From positions 3,410,001 to 3,474,000 of the forward strand of contig JBAIAC010000026.1 of the NCBI GenBank assembly GCA_037349315.1: a DNA stretch of 64,000 bases, read 5' to 3'. The stretch comes from Chelydra serpentina (lineage: Eukaryota > Chordata > Testudines > Chelydridae). The notes beneath the pieces are model-generated. The model was not told the origin of the DNA. It did no database searches and worked only from the letters and a program-made list of their open reading frames with translations. The translations under genes were made by a program, and so were the position numbers. Shown piece by piece: positions 46,822 to 58,600 of the stretch (positions are counted from its first letter, which is position 1; each line of letters begins with the position of its first letter).

Positions 46822-47637
46822 TGTCAGGGTTCCCTCCCCACTTTGAACTTTAGGATATAGACGTGGGGACCCACATGAAAGATCCCCTAAGCTTATTTTT
46901 ACCAGCTTAGGTTAAAACCCCCAAGGCACAAAATTCCCTGCACCCTGAGAAATGCTTCTCTCGCTGCCACCATCAGGTGTTTTAAACAGGAACCTGGGAA
47001 AGGAACCACTTGAAGTTCCCCTTCCCCCCAAAATACCCTCTCAAACCCATACACCCCCTTTCCTGGGGAGCTTGAGAATAATCTCCTAACCAATTGGTTA
47101 CACAGTGATTCAAAAACCCACCCCCGGGGTCTTAGAACCATAGAAACCAGTCAGTTTCTTAAAAGAAGGATTTTATTAAAACAAAGAAGGTAAAAATCAT
47201 CTCTGTAAAATTGAGGATGGTAACTATTTTACAGGGTACTTAATTTTCAAACTTAGAGGGATTCCCCCTCTGGAAAAACCCTTAATGTTACAGAAAAACA
47301 GGAATAACCCCTCCCTTTAACATAGGGAAAGCTCCCCAAGCAAAACAAACAAAACCTATTTGCAATGCTAACTAACTTACTTTAGAACAGGAAGGTTTGG
47401 TGAGGCTGGTTTGGAGAAGACTGATTTTTTTGCCAGTCCTTTTTGTCCCCAGAGATTACTTTGACTATTAGACAAAGAGCCACACACAAAAACTTCCCCC
47501 CTCCCAAGATTTGAAAGTATTTTCCCCCCTTATTGGTTAGATGCCAGCCAGGTTACCTGAGTCTTAACCCTTTACAGGTAAGAGAATTTTATAGTATTGT
47601 ATCAGCTTCTTAACACTTTTTCTTTATATTTATGACA
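46822..47637 (-). mobile_element. Solo LTR of endogenous retrovirus type, 816 bp
   Basis: The ends are TGTCAGGGTTCC and TTATGACA, with a perfect 5-bp duplication tctcc at 46817-46821 and 47638-47642. On the minus strand it starts TGTCATAAATATAAAG, a common turtle retroviral LTR start, and AATAAA is read on that strand from ttttattaaa near 47170. No internal viral genes remain. Confidence 0.87.
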
Positions 47638-47642
47638 TCTCC

Positions 47643-48660
47643 CAAGCCTCTGCCTGACCCTCAGAACACACTTCCTCCTCCAGGAGAATTCTGTTTGAAT
47701 CAGCTGGCTTTCAGGCTATGGGTTTTGGAGATTTATCCATTTGAGTTCAAATATGGCTTAAGTAATAATCTATTCATTACAGACAAATCAAGGGAACTGC
47801 ACGCACACACACACACACACCCCTGAAATAATTTAAAACAGTTGTGCAACAAACAACCCCCACCTTTGTTATTCTTGACACGTGAATTAGCCTCCCAAAT
47901 AACTGCACAATATCCCACTGTCCTTTAGCCCAGCCCTCCACCCCACCCCCCACGCAGCCTCGCTTCGCTATTAGCCGCTCCTGCAGCTGATCCCATTTTC
48001 CCTGAGACTATAAAATCTTCAGGGCAGGGGATGTGTCTGACTCTCTGTCATAAAGATCCCTGGGCAGCCTTGGTGCTCTATAATCAGAAATAAATAGCAA
48101 GCGGGCCATGAGGTGACCTGCTGTTGGTAGGACGTGTGGGAGCTCTGGTGATGGGCGATCCTGCCGCCACCCAGTCTGGAGCTGTTTAGACGGGTGATTG
48201 CTGCTGCTGTCAGCCATGGGGCGGCTCAGTTCTCCCGTGGTGGTAGCAGAAGGAACACGCAGTAGAAACAGGCAACGGGTGTCTGACAGCTCAGACACTG
48301 GCTGCCTAGGCTTGGAGACAAACCAAAGCAAAGATAAACCCTTGTCTTCCTCATGTGTCCTTGCAACTCCCGTGCATGAGCAGGGAAGGATTTGCTGCGC
48401 TGGTTATCCCTGGCCTGGCCTCTGCTTTCATACGCTGGGGCCTTGCAGAGGAGCTTGTCTAGTGATTTCCAGGCATGGTCAGGGCCAGTGTGAGCAGGCT
48501 TCTGCCCTTACCAGAACCACAGCAGCTGCAGCATGCAAGCTGCAAGAGGCAGTAGGGAAGGACTTGACGATCCGGCAGTACCTGAAGGCACAGTCAGCCT
48601 GCCACGCGCAGCGCCAGCCACACTCCATGGCATCCTCGTCGGCCACACGGGCGCAAGAGC
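47643..48660. other. Intergenic, no gene recognised
   Basis: Contains an (AC)n microsatellite at 47802-47820 and short frames only. Confidence 0.4.
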
Positions 48661-48905
48661 CCACACGGCTGCTGGCTAGTGGATAGGGCACTGGACTGGG
48701 ACTCAGGAGACCAGCTTTGCCACTGATCTGCTGGGTGACCATGGGCAAGTTGCTGCCCCACTCGGTGCCTCAGTATTCCCTCCTATTGCTGCTCTATTTC
48801 AGTTTTAAGCCCTTCAGGGCAGGGTGTGTCTCTCTGTGCAGCACCTGGCACTACGGGCCCTGCGCTTGGTCAGGGCTCCAGGCACTAGTGTAACTAGTAA
48901 TAATC
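48660..48905 (+). mobile_element. MIR-like SINE
   Basis: The core reads ctgggtgaccatgggcaag, ctcggtgcctcagtattccc and a tail with gcagcacctggcactacggg. This is an old amniote SINE pattern. Confidence 0.6.
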
Positions 48906-49071
48906 AATAATTCATGCCACTCATCGGGAAGAGCCATCAAGAAACCTGCCATGACCAATCACTTCCCCCACCCTTGTTCTCCAGGATGTTTGCTCCTTCT
49001 CACCCGCTAGGCCCTGCATCAAGACAACGCCTGTATCCTGGTCGCTGTTACTGGCTCAGAGTCACAGGAGG

Positions 49072-50204
49072 GGGGCCCAAAACTGGACGCAATACTCCAG
49101 GTGTGGCCTCACCAGTGCGGAATAGAGGGGAATAATCACTTCCCTCAATCTGCTGGCAATGCTCCTACTAATACAGACCAATATGCCGTTGGCCTTCTTG
49201 GCAACAAGGGCACACTGCTGACTCATATCCAGCTTCTCGTCCACTGTAATCCCTAGGTCCTTTTCTGCAGAACTGCCACTTAGCCAGTCGGTCCCCAGCC
49301 TGTAGCAATGCATGGGATTCTTCCGCCTTAAGTGAAGGACTCTGCGCTTGTCCCTGTTGAACCTCACCAGATTTCTTTTAACCCAATCCTCCAATTTGTC
49401 TAGGTCACTCTGGACCCGATCCTTACCCTCCAGCGTATCTACCTCTCCCCCCAATAAAGTGTTGTGACGGAGCAGAGAGCGAGATGGATCTGATCTGAGG
49501 GAAAGGCTGCATCGGGAATGCGAGACTTTACTTGAGGCTGTAACATGAGCCAGGACGGGGGTTGGGAGGTGACACCTTTGGCTGGGAGAATGGTAACAGG
49601 CTAGAGGAGGGGCCCCGGGGGAGGGGAAGAGAGGCTGCTGGAGGGTTTGGCTGTTTTGTTTTTCAGTTTGGAGCTGGGTGGTGAAACGCAGGGAGCCCCA
49701 GAGCTGGGGTCTAAGCTCCCTGCCCCCCAGAAGGCCCCAGCTGAGGGGTCCTGGTCATACTTACAAGCTCTGTTTGGACTCTTTCCTGACAACCCTAATA
49801 AACCTTCTGTTCTACTGGCTGGCTGAGAGTCACATTGAATACTGGGAAGAGGGGTGCAGGACCTGACTCCCCCACACTCCGTGACAAGTGTCATCAGCGA
49901 ATTTGCTGAGGGTGCAATTTATCTCATCCTCCAGATCATTAATGAAGATGTTAAACAAAACTGGCCCCAGGACCGACCCTTGGGGTACTCACTTCACACC
50001 AGCTGAACTAGACATGGAGCCATTGATCACTACCTGTTGAGCATGACGATCTAGCCAGTTTTCTATCCACCTTACCGTCCATTCATCCAGCCCATACTTC
50101 TTTAACTTGCTGGCAAGAATACTGTGGGAGACCGTATCAAAAGCTTTGGTAAAGTCAAGGTATATCACGTCCAACGCTTTCCGCATGTCCACCGAGTCCC
50201 TGTT
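49072..50204 (-). mobile_element. CR1 LINE fragment split by solo LTR
   Basis: On the minus strand the part at 49989-50192 encodes [16 protein letters not shown] and [16 protein letters not shown], the RT fingers/palm. The part at 49072-49454 encodes LVRFNRDKRRVLHL and [17 protein letters not shown]. The two parts join when the LTR at 49463-49886 is removed. Confidence 0.9.
49463..49886 (+). mobile_element. Solo LTR, family 1, in CR1
   Basis: A 424-bp copy with TGTGACGGAG and CTCCGTGACA ends, a 5-bp duplication agtgt at 49458-49462 and 49887-49891, and AATAAA at about 49797. It is the inverse-oriented relative of 4785-5219. Confidence 0.92.
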
Positions 50205-50833
50205 ATAATAACATCATATGAAATTCACCAAAACTTGGCTGATCATACAGTTTTCCTACAGGACCTCTCTGTCCAAGACCCTCGTTCCCTCTGCCCCTGA
50301 GAGAAGCTCCAGGCCCTCTTGTATCTTGGATGGAGCTTGCTTGCAGTATACTCATGGTCCGTCTCAGCAATGAGTATACTGCACCCTCATGCCACCTGAG
50401 CACCTGATCACAGGATGACTCACCAGAGGAGCCCTGAGCCTGCAAGCAGGTTCCCAGAGTCTGCCTCCCTACACATCCCTACAGCAGTGCACAAGGCAAA
50501 AAGAGCCTGCAAAATTACTGCTGGGGAGGGAAGTGTAAGGTGAGTCCTACCTTCCCAGCCAGTCTGAGCGTGGGTAACATCAGTAGCTACCAGGCCAGGC
50601 AGTTTCAGTGAGAGGGGAGAGTCCATGGGAGGGAGAGGGAGTGTTTATCGAATGGTGTGACCAGCTCTGCCTGTGCCCCTGAGGCGAGAGGTCACTTTAA
50701 GAGGCTCTACCCTATCAGCAGCAGCAGGTAGGCAGAGTAAGAGATTGGAAGGTGTGTGGATCTAGTTCGGAAGCACAACTGCAGTGAACCAGAAGCCAGG
50801 CTCCCCTGACTCTGGGGTGAAGGTGGCAGATGA
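50205..50833. other. Intergenic, no gene recognised
   Basis: No repeat family or coding segment was recognised. Confidence 0.35.
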
Positions 50834-51017
50834 GGGGGAGGGATAGCTCAGTGGTTTGAGCATTGGCCTGCTAAACCCAGGGTTGTGAGTTCAATCCTTG
50901 AAGGGGCCATTTAGGGATCTGGGGCAAAAATTGGGGATTGGTCCTGCTTTGAGCAGGGGGTTGGACTAGATGACCTCCTGAGGTCCCTTCCAACTCTGAT
51001 GATCTATGATTCTATGA
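50834..51017 (+). mobile_element. tRNA-derived SINE (turtle type)
   Basis: Complete copy: ggatagctcagtggtttgag, gagttcaatccttgaagg, gagcagggggttggactaga and a tail of gattctatgatta. Confidence 0.93.
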
Positions 51018-51079
51018 TTACTGTAACGTGGCCAGGAGAACTCTGGAGGAAGTTACCAGGGTAAATTTCTTGTCTAGAG

Positions 51080-51845
51080 CAGTGGTCACCAACCGGTAGA
51101 TCATGATTGGCTGGTCGATCATGAAGCCCCTGACAGTCGGTCTCAGTCTCTGTTACTGAGACTGAGACCGACTGTCAGGCTCCTTGATCGACCAGTCTGT
51201 CGCGATCGAGGGTTGCCAACCCTCCTGCAGCCGGCCACTAACGGTCCATGGTGGCGCAGCAGGGCTAAGGCAGGCTCCCTGCCTGCCACAGCTCTATGCC
51301 GCTCCCGGAAGTGGCCGGCATATCTGGCAGCGGCTCTTGAGGGGGACAAGGGGTCTCCATGGACTGCCCTCACCTACAGGCACCGCCCCCATAGCTTCCA
51401 TTGGCCGGGAATGGGGAACTGCAGCCAATGGGAGCCGTGGGGGCGGTGCCTGCGGACGGGGGCAGTGCATGGAGCCACTTGCCCCTCCTCTCCAGGACCT
51501 GCAGCCAGACACGCCGGCTGCTTCTGGGAGTGAGGCGGGGCCAGGGCAGGCAGGGAGCCTGCCTTAGCCCCACTACAACCGCTGCCCGGAAGCCACCTGA
51601 GGTAAGCACCACCTGGCCGGAGCCCACACTCCAAACCCCTGCCGCACCCCAACCCCCAGTCCTGAGCCCCCCTCCTGCACCCTGCAGCTCCTCCCTCACC
51701 CCAGCCCCTCCCAGAGCCTGCACCCCCTCCTGCCCCAGCCCCTCCCAGAGCCTGCAGCCTGCACCCCAACCTGTTGTCAGAGCCCTGAGCCCCCTCCTGC
51801 ACCCAAACTCTCTCCCAGAGCCCGCAGATCATAATCTTTTTATGG
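51080..51845. mobile_element. hAT-like element with internal hairpin
   Basis: It begins cagtggtcaccaaccggtag, a usual hAT-type start, and has a C-rich interior ending near gcagatcataatcttttta. At 51129-51179 is a perfect 22-bp inverted repeat with a 7-base loop. The 3' border is approximate. Confidence 0.6.
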
Positions 51846-52362
51846 ACACCTCACTCAACAACCTTTGTACAATATTTGCTGCAAATCTAGAACAGTGGTT
51901 TCAACAATGATCTATCCGGTCACAGTTCATGTCAGTAACGTCACAGCTGTGTTGGGATTCAGTCAGTGCGCGCTCCGTCATTCCAAGCAGTGAGACTCTG
52001 GAGCAGGGCACCGAGCTGTGGGCTTTCACCACGTCTGCACAGCCTGGGTATCCACACAGCACTGTCTGGACTCCCAGAGTCCTGCCCAAGCAGGTACTGG
52101 GCTCCCTGTAAAACCAGGGATGGATTCCATGGCCCTTCAGTCCCTCAGGCATATGGAGGGGACATCCCCAGGCAGGGAATGGGGGTTTTGCCTGAGCAAA
52201 GACCACATGATTTGGCCCTGTGGCTTTTACCATCATGACTTTGGATGCCCTGTCAAAATTAGAAAGGTTTAATGAAATCAGGAAGGTTTAATGACCCCAA
52301 GTGGGCTGGAGTGAAGATGAGACCTGTCCCACGCCTCGGTCTAAATGCAGCTGAACCTAATG

Positions 52363-52576
52363 CAACTTTTTCACTAGTAGGGTGGTGAAGCACTGGAATG
52401 GGTTACCTAGGGAGGTGGTGGAGTCTCCTTCCTTGGAGGTTTTTAAGGTCAGGCTTGACAAAGCCCTGGCTGGGATGATCTAGTTGGGGTTGGTCCTGCT
52501 TTGAGCAGGGGGTTGGACTAGATGACCTCCTGAGGTCCCTTCCAACCCTGAGATTCTATGATTCTATGATTCTATG
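52363..52576 (+). mobile_element. CR1 LINE 3' tail
   Basis: The sequence encodes [17 protein letters not shown] and ends in three attctatg repeats. It is a short 5'-truncated copy. Confidence 0.93.
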
Positions 52577-52577
52577 A

Positions 52578-52750
52578 CTCCAGGGTTCATTCCTGGCTGC
52601 CTTGAGCAAGTCATTTCACCTCCATGCCTCAGTTTCCTCCTTCTGTAAAATGGTGAGAATGAGCCTTACCAACCTCACTGGAAAGGCTGATAGGGCTAAG
52701 GAGTTAGTGGCTGTGCAGTGCTTTGGAAATCTGACAGACTCACACCCGTT
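52578..52750 (+). mobile_element. MIR-like SINE
   Basis: ccttgagcaagtcatttcac, ctcagtttcctccttctgta and aaaatggtgagaatg match the MIR core and tail pattern. Confidence 0.55.
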
Positions 52751-52839
52751 GTAGATCAGCCACGGGCAGTCAAGGGTTAGTATACACTGAACAGCAGGTG
52801 ACACCCTATACAGGTGTTATTTATCAGGGAAATATAGAC

Positions 52840-52842
52840 AAG

Positions 52843-52874
<32 letters not shown>

Positions 52875-52875
52875 C
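52840..52875. repeat. (CT)n(CA)n microsatellite
   Basis: A run of ct dinucleotides passes directly into ca dinucleotides. Confidence 0.9.
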
Positions 52876-53611
52876 ATGGTGCCTGTGACAGTGACTTGGG
52901 TGAAGGAGCATCCAGGTGCCCAGAGAACTGATTTTGGTGCAAAATGGTGATGCAAGTCACAGCTTCCATTCCGCTTTGTTTCCGTTTTTTCTCTGGCCTC
53001 AGAGGTGACGGAGCAACTTTCCCTCCGTGAAATAACAAATTGCTGAGCTCGGAGAGAGGCTGCAACTTGTTTCCAGAGTTGCCTGTCTCCTCAGAAGCAT
53101 CACATGCCAGCAGAAGAGACATCTGCAGACGGGTGCTTCCACCTGCTGCAGTCAGAGCTGCCACACCTCAGTGCCTTCCCTAGCAGAGGCAGTGAATACA
53201 GAGACAGGGAGAGAGACACTCAGAACCCCAGGCCACCACACAACCCCCTCTCGGCTCTAATGAAGACGTCACAGATCATCAAGCAATTTGTTTTCTAACC
53301 ATCTTTGAGTGAGTCTAACAGCGAGGAAGAGTGAAAGTTGCTATCCCAGGACAGCAGCACCACGAGCATCTCAGGTAGCCTGTGATGCTGTATAAAAAGG
53401 AAGAGAACGAGTTACACTAATGGAATCACCCTTGTTACAAAATTGCAGTAAATCTTGTACAAAGTGCATCATGTAAGGGTTCGGTGGAAAAGTTCTAGTC
53501 TGTTAAGGGTGATTATCCTGTTTAAATCCATGTATCACCACTGGATCTGAAGGGATGAATACTGGCTATATGTATATATGGCTGTGTTCTTTTCTTGGGT
53601 GACACCCCAGG

Positions 53612-53855
53612 CAGGGCCGGCTCTAACTTTTTTGCCGCCCCACGCAAAAAAAACCCCCAAAAAACCCAAAACAAAACAAAAAAAATCCTGAGCGCCGCCC
53701 CACCGAAACAAAAAACAACAACCCCAAAACAGAAACAAACAACCCCCACCCCAAGCACCGCCCCCCGAAGTAAGAAAAAGAACAACCTGAGCGCCGCCCC
53801 AAGATTGGCCACCCCAAGCACATACTTGGTCGGCTGGTAGCCGGAGCCGGCCCTG
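53612..53855. mobile_element. hAT-like element, GGGCCGGCTC family, 244 bp
   Basis: The ends cagggccggctc and gagccggccctg are perfect inverted repeats, and the 8-bp duplication accccagg lies at 53604-53611 and 53856-53863. The interior is A-rich (aaaaaacccccaaa), unlike the arrays in its relatives. Confidence 0.95.
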
Positions 53856-54352
53856 ACCCCAGGACAGAATTGCATCAAGACTAGGCAGCCCACTTGCTGG
53901 TCCATCAAGGACAATCAGCTCACCTCATGAGCCCCTCCTGGAGACAGACAGAGCCAATGGCTGCTCCGTGACTCAGAGGCATGTAAGGACATGGGATCTA
54001 AGACTCCATCTTTTGCCAGTAACTTTCCAGGCACTTGGGCTGAAAGTATAAAAGGAGACTGTGACATCACTGCTTTGTCTTCATTCCTGCTCCACATCTC
54101 TGGACAGTATTTCTAACAAAGGAGGGCTTTGAACAAAACACTGGTGACCCCCAATCTAATGGGTGAACCAGAGAGACGTGTTACAAGCTAGCAGACTTAC
54201 CATTACTGCTATTATCCTGACCTACAGACTGAAATCTCTTGTAATGTACGCGATTTCTTTAGCCATTTAATAACTCTCTTTTTTGAATAAACCTTGAGTT
54301 ACAATTTTACTAAAGGAATTGGCTACAGCGTGGTATTTGGTAAGATCTAAAG

Positions 54353-54662
54353 CAGGGTTCTCAACCTTCATTGCACCGCAACCCCCTTCTGACAACAAAA
54401 ATTACTACATAAGCCCAGGAGGGGGGATGAAACCCAAGCTTGCCTGAGCCCTGCTGCCCCAGAGAGGGGAGGCAAAGCCAAAGCCCAAAGGTTTCAGCCC
54501 CAGGCAGGGAGCCTGCAACCTGAGCCCCACCACCCAGGGCTGAAGCCCTTGGGCTTTGGCTTTGGCCCCAGTCCCAGGCCCCAGCAAGTCTAAGCCATCC
54601 CTGGCGACCCCATTAAAACAGGGTCCCAACCCACTCTACAACCCACAGTTTGAGAACTGCTG
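54353..54662. mobile_element. hAT-like element (ttctcaa ends), 310 bp
   Basis: The ends cagggttctcaa and ttgagaactgctg are inverted. The duplication atctaaag lies at 54345-54352 and 54663-54670. Confidence 0.92.
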
Positions 54663-54869
54663 ATCTAAAGTATATATATTGACCTAGGGGAGTGGCTGAT
54701 CCTTTGGAATTAGAAGGACCTTATGTATGATGAATCTGGTTTTCTGTAACCTCTCATCATAAAGACCAGCTGTCTGGGTGGTGATAGGGGCTGGAATGCC
54801 TAAGGGGACTGTGGTTTAGCTTCTTGTTAACCAGTGTGGTGCTACAGGAGCTCACTTTTGTTACTGGCT

Positions 54870-56280
54870 CTGTGAACACTAATGTTAGAATAACCGCCAG
54901 TTTGGGCGGGGAGGAGGGGGAGGGGGGGTAACTGCCCTGTTTTTTATCAAGCTGTCCTGCATTTGGCTTTCTCAGCTGTGACCCACACAAGGCACGGTCC
55001 CAATCCTATCCTGCAGTCTCACTTGGCCACAATGTCACTGAGGCCAGCAACTTCTTGTCACTAAGCAGTGATCACATGATGAGTAGTTTCCAGGGAGGTT
55101 GACGCGGGCTGACTTGGAACTGGTGACCTAGAGCGGGGAGTTTCCACCGCCTGACACAGAACCCAGCCTTTTACCCGGGCAGCATTTCACACACTCACAC
55201 ACCATGACAGGCTGCTTGTCTCATGGCTGTGGATTTCCAGGGGATACAGCCACCCTTTTTCTGATCACAAAAGCAGGCCAGCTTCATGGCAGCCTGTCCC
55301 TGCCCACAGCCTCCCTGACCTCTCTGCCCACCCCCTCTCTCCGTGGCTCTCCAATCTTGGAAATCTTTTCACTTTGGAAAATCTGGGGGGAGGGATCCTG
55401 AGAGTTCCCCAGCAGGGCAAGAGTTCTCTGGCTGCATTTAGTATTCTGTTCCTTTCCTGCCCCATCCACCCAGCCAGGAATGTTACTGCCGAAAGCTAGC
55501 CCTGAAAAGCCAGCTGACAGCTCTCTGCATTATCAACCCAGACTGCGCCTGATGAAGACGGATGCATGGGCCCCCAGCCGCCGCCCGTCCTCCTCACAAA
55601 GCCCCAGTAGCTTTTCATTTGTTCTTCTTTTTCCTTTTCAGTTTTCCTTTTTGTGTCTTGCTCAGTTGAGCCTTCTATACACAGAGTGTGAAACCCCTCC
55701 TCCCACCCTGGCATGGTTTCATTTGTTGCCTTCCAATCCCCTGGCCACCCCAATTCATTTGTTGCCTTCCAATCCAGTGGTGATACATGGATTTAAACTG
55801 ACTTGGAGGCAGTTAGTGTAAGGGTCACCAGGTTCCCTGGGAATCAGCAAGCCAAGGTCAGGGCAGACAGCTCGGGGGCAAGCAATGTGCTCCTTGCACA
55901 AGGAGCATTTATTACTGAGGCTGGAAAACAAGAGCAGAAGGGGTTCCCCACCCCTGGGTCTATGGCTCATAGCCCCCACTTCTCCTGTTTCTTGGAAGAA
56001 TTGGTGTCATCTCAACAGGATGGGAGAGGCTATGCAAATGAGATGATGCAATACCGGCATGAATGTAACTATGCTAACACCATGGTGAGCCTCTGAGCAA
56101 TCCCAGTGAGAATGAGAGGATTTCAGGAGCTAAACAGAGCACAACAGCCATCCAATAAATACATTGCCTCTCTGCTGAGTGCTGGTAGATTTCAGGGCCT
56201 TACCGGTCAGCTTCCCACTGGAGATGAAATCAGTGACATGAAGTCTGGATATATTCTTAATGTAACTCATTTATTTACAT
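54870..56280. other. Intergenic, no gene recognised
   Basis: No conserved coding segment. Short frames only. Confidence 0.35.
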
Positions 56281-56289
56281 TATATACAC

Positions 56290-56726
56290 CAGGGATGGGC
56301 AACCTTTCAGAAGTGGTGTGCCGAGTCTTCATTTATTCACTCTAATTTAAGGTTTCGTGTGCCAGTAGTACATTTTAATGTTTTTAGAAGGTTTCTTTCT
56401 ATGTCTTTAATATATAACTAAACTATTGTTGTATGTAAAGTGAATACGGTTTTTAAAATGTTTAAGAAGCTTCACTTAAAATTAAATTAAAATGGAAAGC
56501 CCCCCAGACTGGTGGCCAGGACCCAGGTAGTGTGAGTGCCACTGAAAATCAGCTAGGCATATGTAAACCGTGCCTAGGGTGACCAGATGCCCCAATTTTA
56601 TAGGGACAGTCCTGATTTTGGGGTCTTTTTCTTATATAGGCTCCTATTACCCCCCTCTTCCCCCGTCCCGATTTTTCACACTTGCTGTCTGGTCACCCTA
56701 CCCGTGCCATAGGTTGCCTACCCCTG
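56290..56726. mobile_element. hAT-like element containing a nested MITE
   Basis: The ends cagggatgggcaacc and ggttgcctacccctg are inverted. The 8-bp duplication atatacac lies at 56282-56289 and 56727-56734. A second element sits inside at 56573-56704. Confidence 0.94.
56573..56704. mobile_element. TGACCAGA-type MITE nested in hAT element
   Basis: The ends tagggtgaccag and ctggtcaccctac are inverted copies. A related fragment is at 2795-2885. Confidence 0.88.
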
Positions 56727-57649
56727 ATATACACCATTGCCGGAACAGGGGTCATCACAAATGGCATGCAAGCAAGTCCCTTTTAAATGGATTTCAAGCC
56801 AAACACTCATGCTTAGTCAGCAGGGAACAACACTGTCTCAAGAACTGACTCGAGTCAATGTAAGGCAGAGAGCAAGTTGCCCTGCTGCTTGCCACTGCTC
56901 CCCCCAAAAACAATACCATCATAAAACTAACAATAGCACAGCATTTCTTCCAAGACTAAAACTTACTCACATCTCACAGGTAAAGGAAAAGAACTGTAAG
57001 ACAGCACCATCTGGTGGCCACTATCATAACACTAGGTATCAGATAAATTTCCCTCTGGGGAGAGGATGGGAGAAAAGAGAGAACTATATATGACAGGTGT
57101 TAGTCACATTGCTTCATGCACACCTAGAAGGTGCCCACTTACCATGGTGCCCAGAATAAAAACTTGAACAGAATCATTTGGGGCCCAAGCAAGGGACAGA
57201 CTGCTGCAGGAAGCTGATTTAAACCATTACCCGTGCCAGAGCCAGTGCAATTGGTGAGATGAAGATTTGGGTCCCAAGTGACCAGGGACAGAGCAAGCAG
57301 CCAGTCCCTGTGGTACCAGTTAAAAAACAGAACACTAGAAATGAGGGGAAACAAAAGAGGCAAAGACTCCTAGGCCCCTGATGTACTTGAGGACACAAGC
57401 GGAGGAATTGCCCAGCATTGTGTCAAATATGCCATACACACAATGGGAAAGATTGTGTGCAGAAGGTGCATTACTCAATTACAGCCAAGAATGGCTGTGA
57501 CATTCTATACCTTGGCGGAGTGTACTGTAACCCCCATATTCCTCATTTTCATGTAATCGTGATCTTACATATAAAGCATGCCTTGTAAGGTATCAGGGGA
57601 AAGGTTCTGATCTGCTGAAAGAGTTGCTGTCAAGAGAGTTCCTACCCTG

Positions 57650-58228
57650 ATTGCAGAATTGACTGGTAAAGCTCTGGATGTATTCAATGAAATGCCCACT
57701 GAGGATGCTTTAGACTATTATAAATTTGAAAACACTGTTTTACAAAGGTTTCAGATTACCCCTGAAACATATAGAGTTACATTTAGGAATCTTAAAAGGG
57801 ATATTGGCATGAGTAATTGGGGAATATGTGAACAAAATGAAAGATCTGATGGGAAAATGGGTGAAGCCGAAAATGGGTGAAGCTTTGAAGGAATGTTGGA
57901 TCTTGTTGCTCAAGAGCATTTCCTAGGCATATGTAAGGCGGATGTAAAGCAGTGTCTATGGGACAAAGATGTTAAGTCTGGGGATGAAATGGCATCTCTA
58001 GCTGATACCTTTGAACAGACTCGGGCATCTATTGAAAGCAAACCACCAAAACAGGGGTTTAAAGCTGGTGGGAAGGGAGGATCCCATTTTATCCCTCTCA
58101 AGAAGGAGGGTGGCTGGGAGGCCAAGTACTCACTTCCCCCAAACCATTCCTCTAACCCTCATCGCAAACCTCCTGTAAAAACAGAAGAGCCTAAAGGTGC
58201 TACTGCTGTAATTGCACTGATCACCTGA
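57650..58228 (+). pseudogene. Gypsy Gag remnant, SCAN-like capsid region
   Basis: LTGKALDVFNEMPTEDALDY, FENTVLQRFQITPETYRVTF and RNLKRDIG, then in a shifted frame MLDLVAQEHFLGICKADVKQ and DEMASLADTFEQTR, follow the helix pattern of SCAN domains. SCAN is thought to derive from the capsid of Gmr1-like Gypsy elements. A frame break lies near 57860. The basic tail (KPPKQGFKAGGKGG) would follow the capsid. 5' truncated. Confidence 0.82.
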
Positions 58229-58375
58229 GGAATAAATGCCGTGCTAGGAGGAAGCAGGCAACCAATAGCTCATGTTAGTTTTGCTGTCCTCAACACAGAA
58301 ACCCCGCCCCCCAGGCAATCAAAGCCTATCATATTGGTTCTGTGAGGTTAGCCTCTGCAGAACCAGATATGGAGC

Positions 58376-58600
58376 ATGTTAAGGTTGTCTGTTAAGCAGA
58401 GTGTGATCCCAAAGGCCAGTATGTTCCCTGGCCAAATGGCAGAGATTGTGGGGGTGGGCAAAAGCAGATTCCTCATACCACTAGCTAAAATCCATGTGGT
58501 GTGGGAAGATTTGGAAAGTGTTTTGACTGTGGAGGTAATAGAACACCTCCTAGCTGAACTGCTTCTTGGTAATGATTTTTTCCCGAGTAGCTCAGGTTAA
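58376..58600 (+). pseudogene. Gypsy protease remnant
   Basis: IGKSRFLIPLAK-like and VEVIEHLLAELLLGNDFF segments resemble the end of a retroelement aspartic protease, where LLGNDF is the usual ILGxDF-type motif. The catalytic DTG was not found. Confidence 0.5.

Larger units (their letters stand above)
53383..54860 (+). mobile_element. LTR-like sequence broken by two hAT elements
   Basis: It starts TGTGATGCTGTATAAAAAGG and later has tttgaataaaccttgagtta, an AATAAA followed by LTR-like sequence. Insertions at 53612-53855 and 54353-54662 each carry their own 8-bp duplication. The right border is not certain. Confidence 0.5.
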
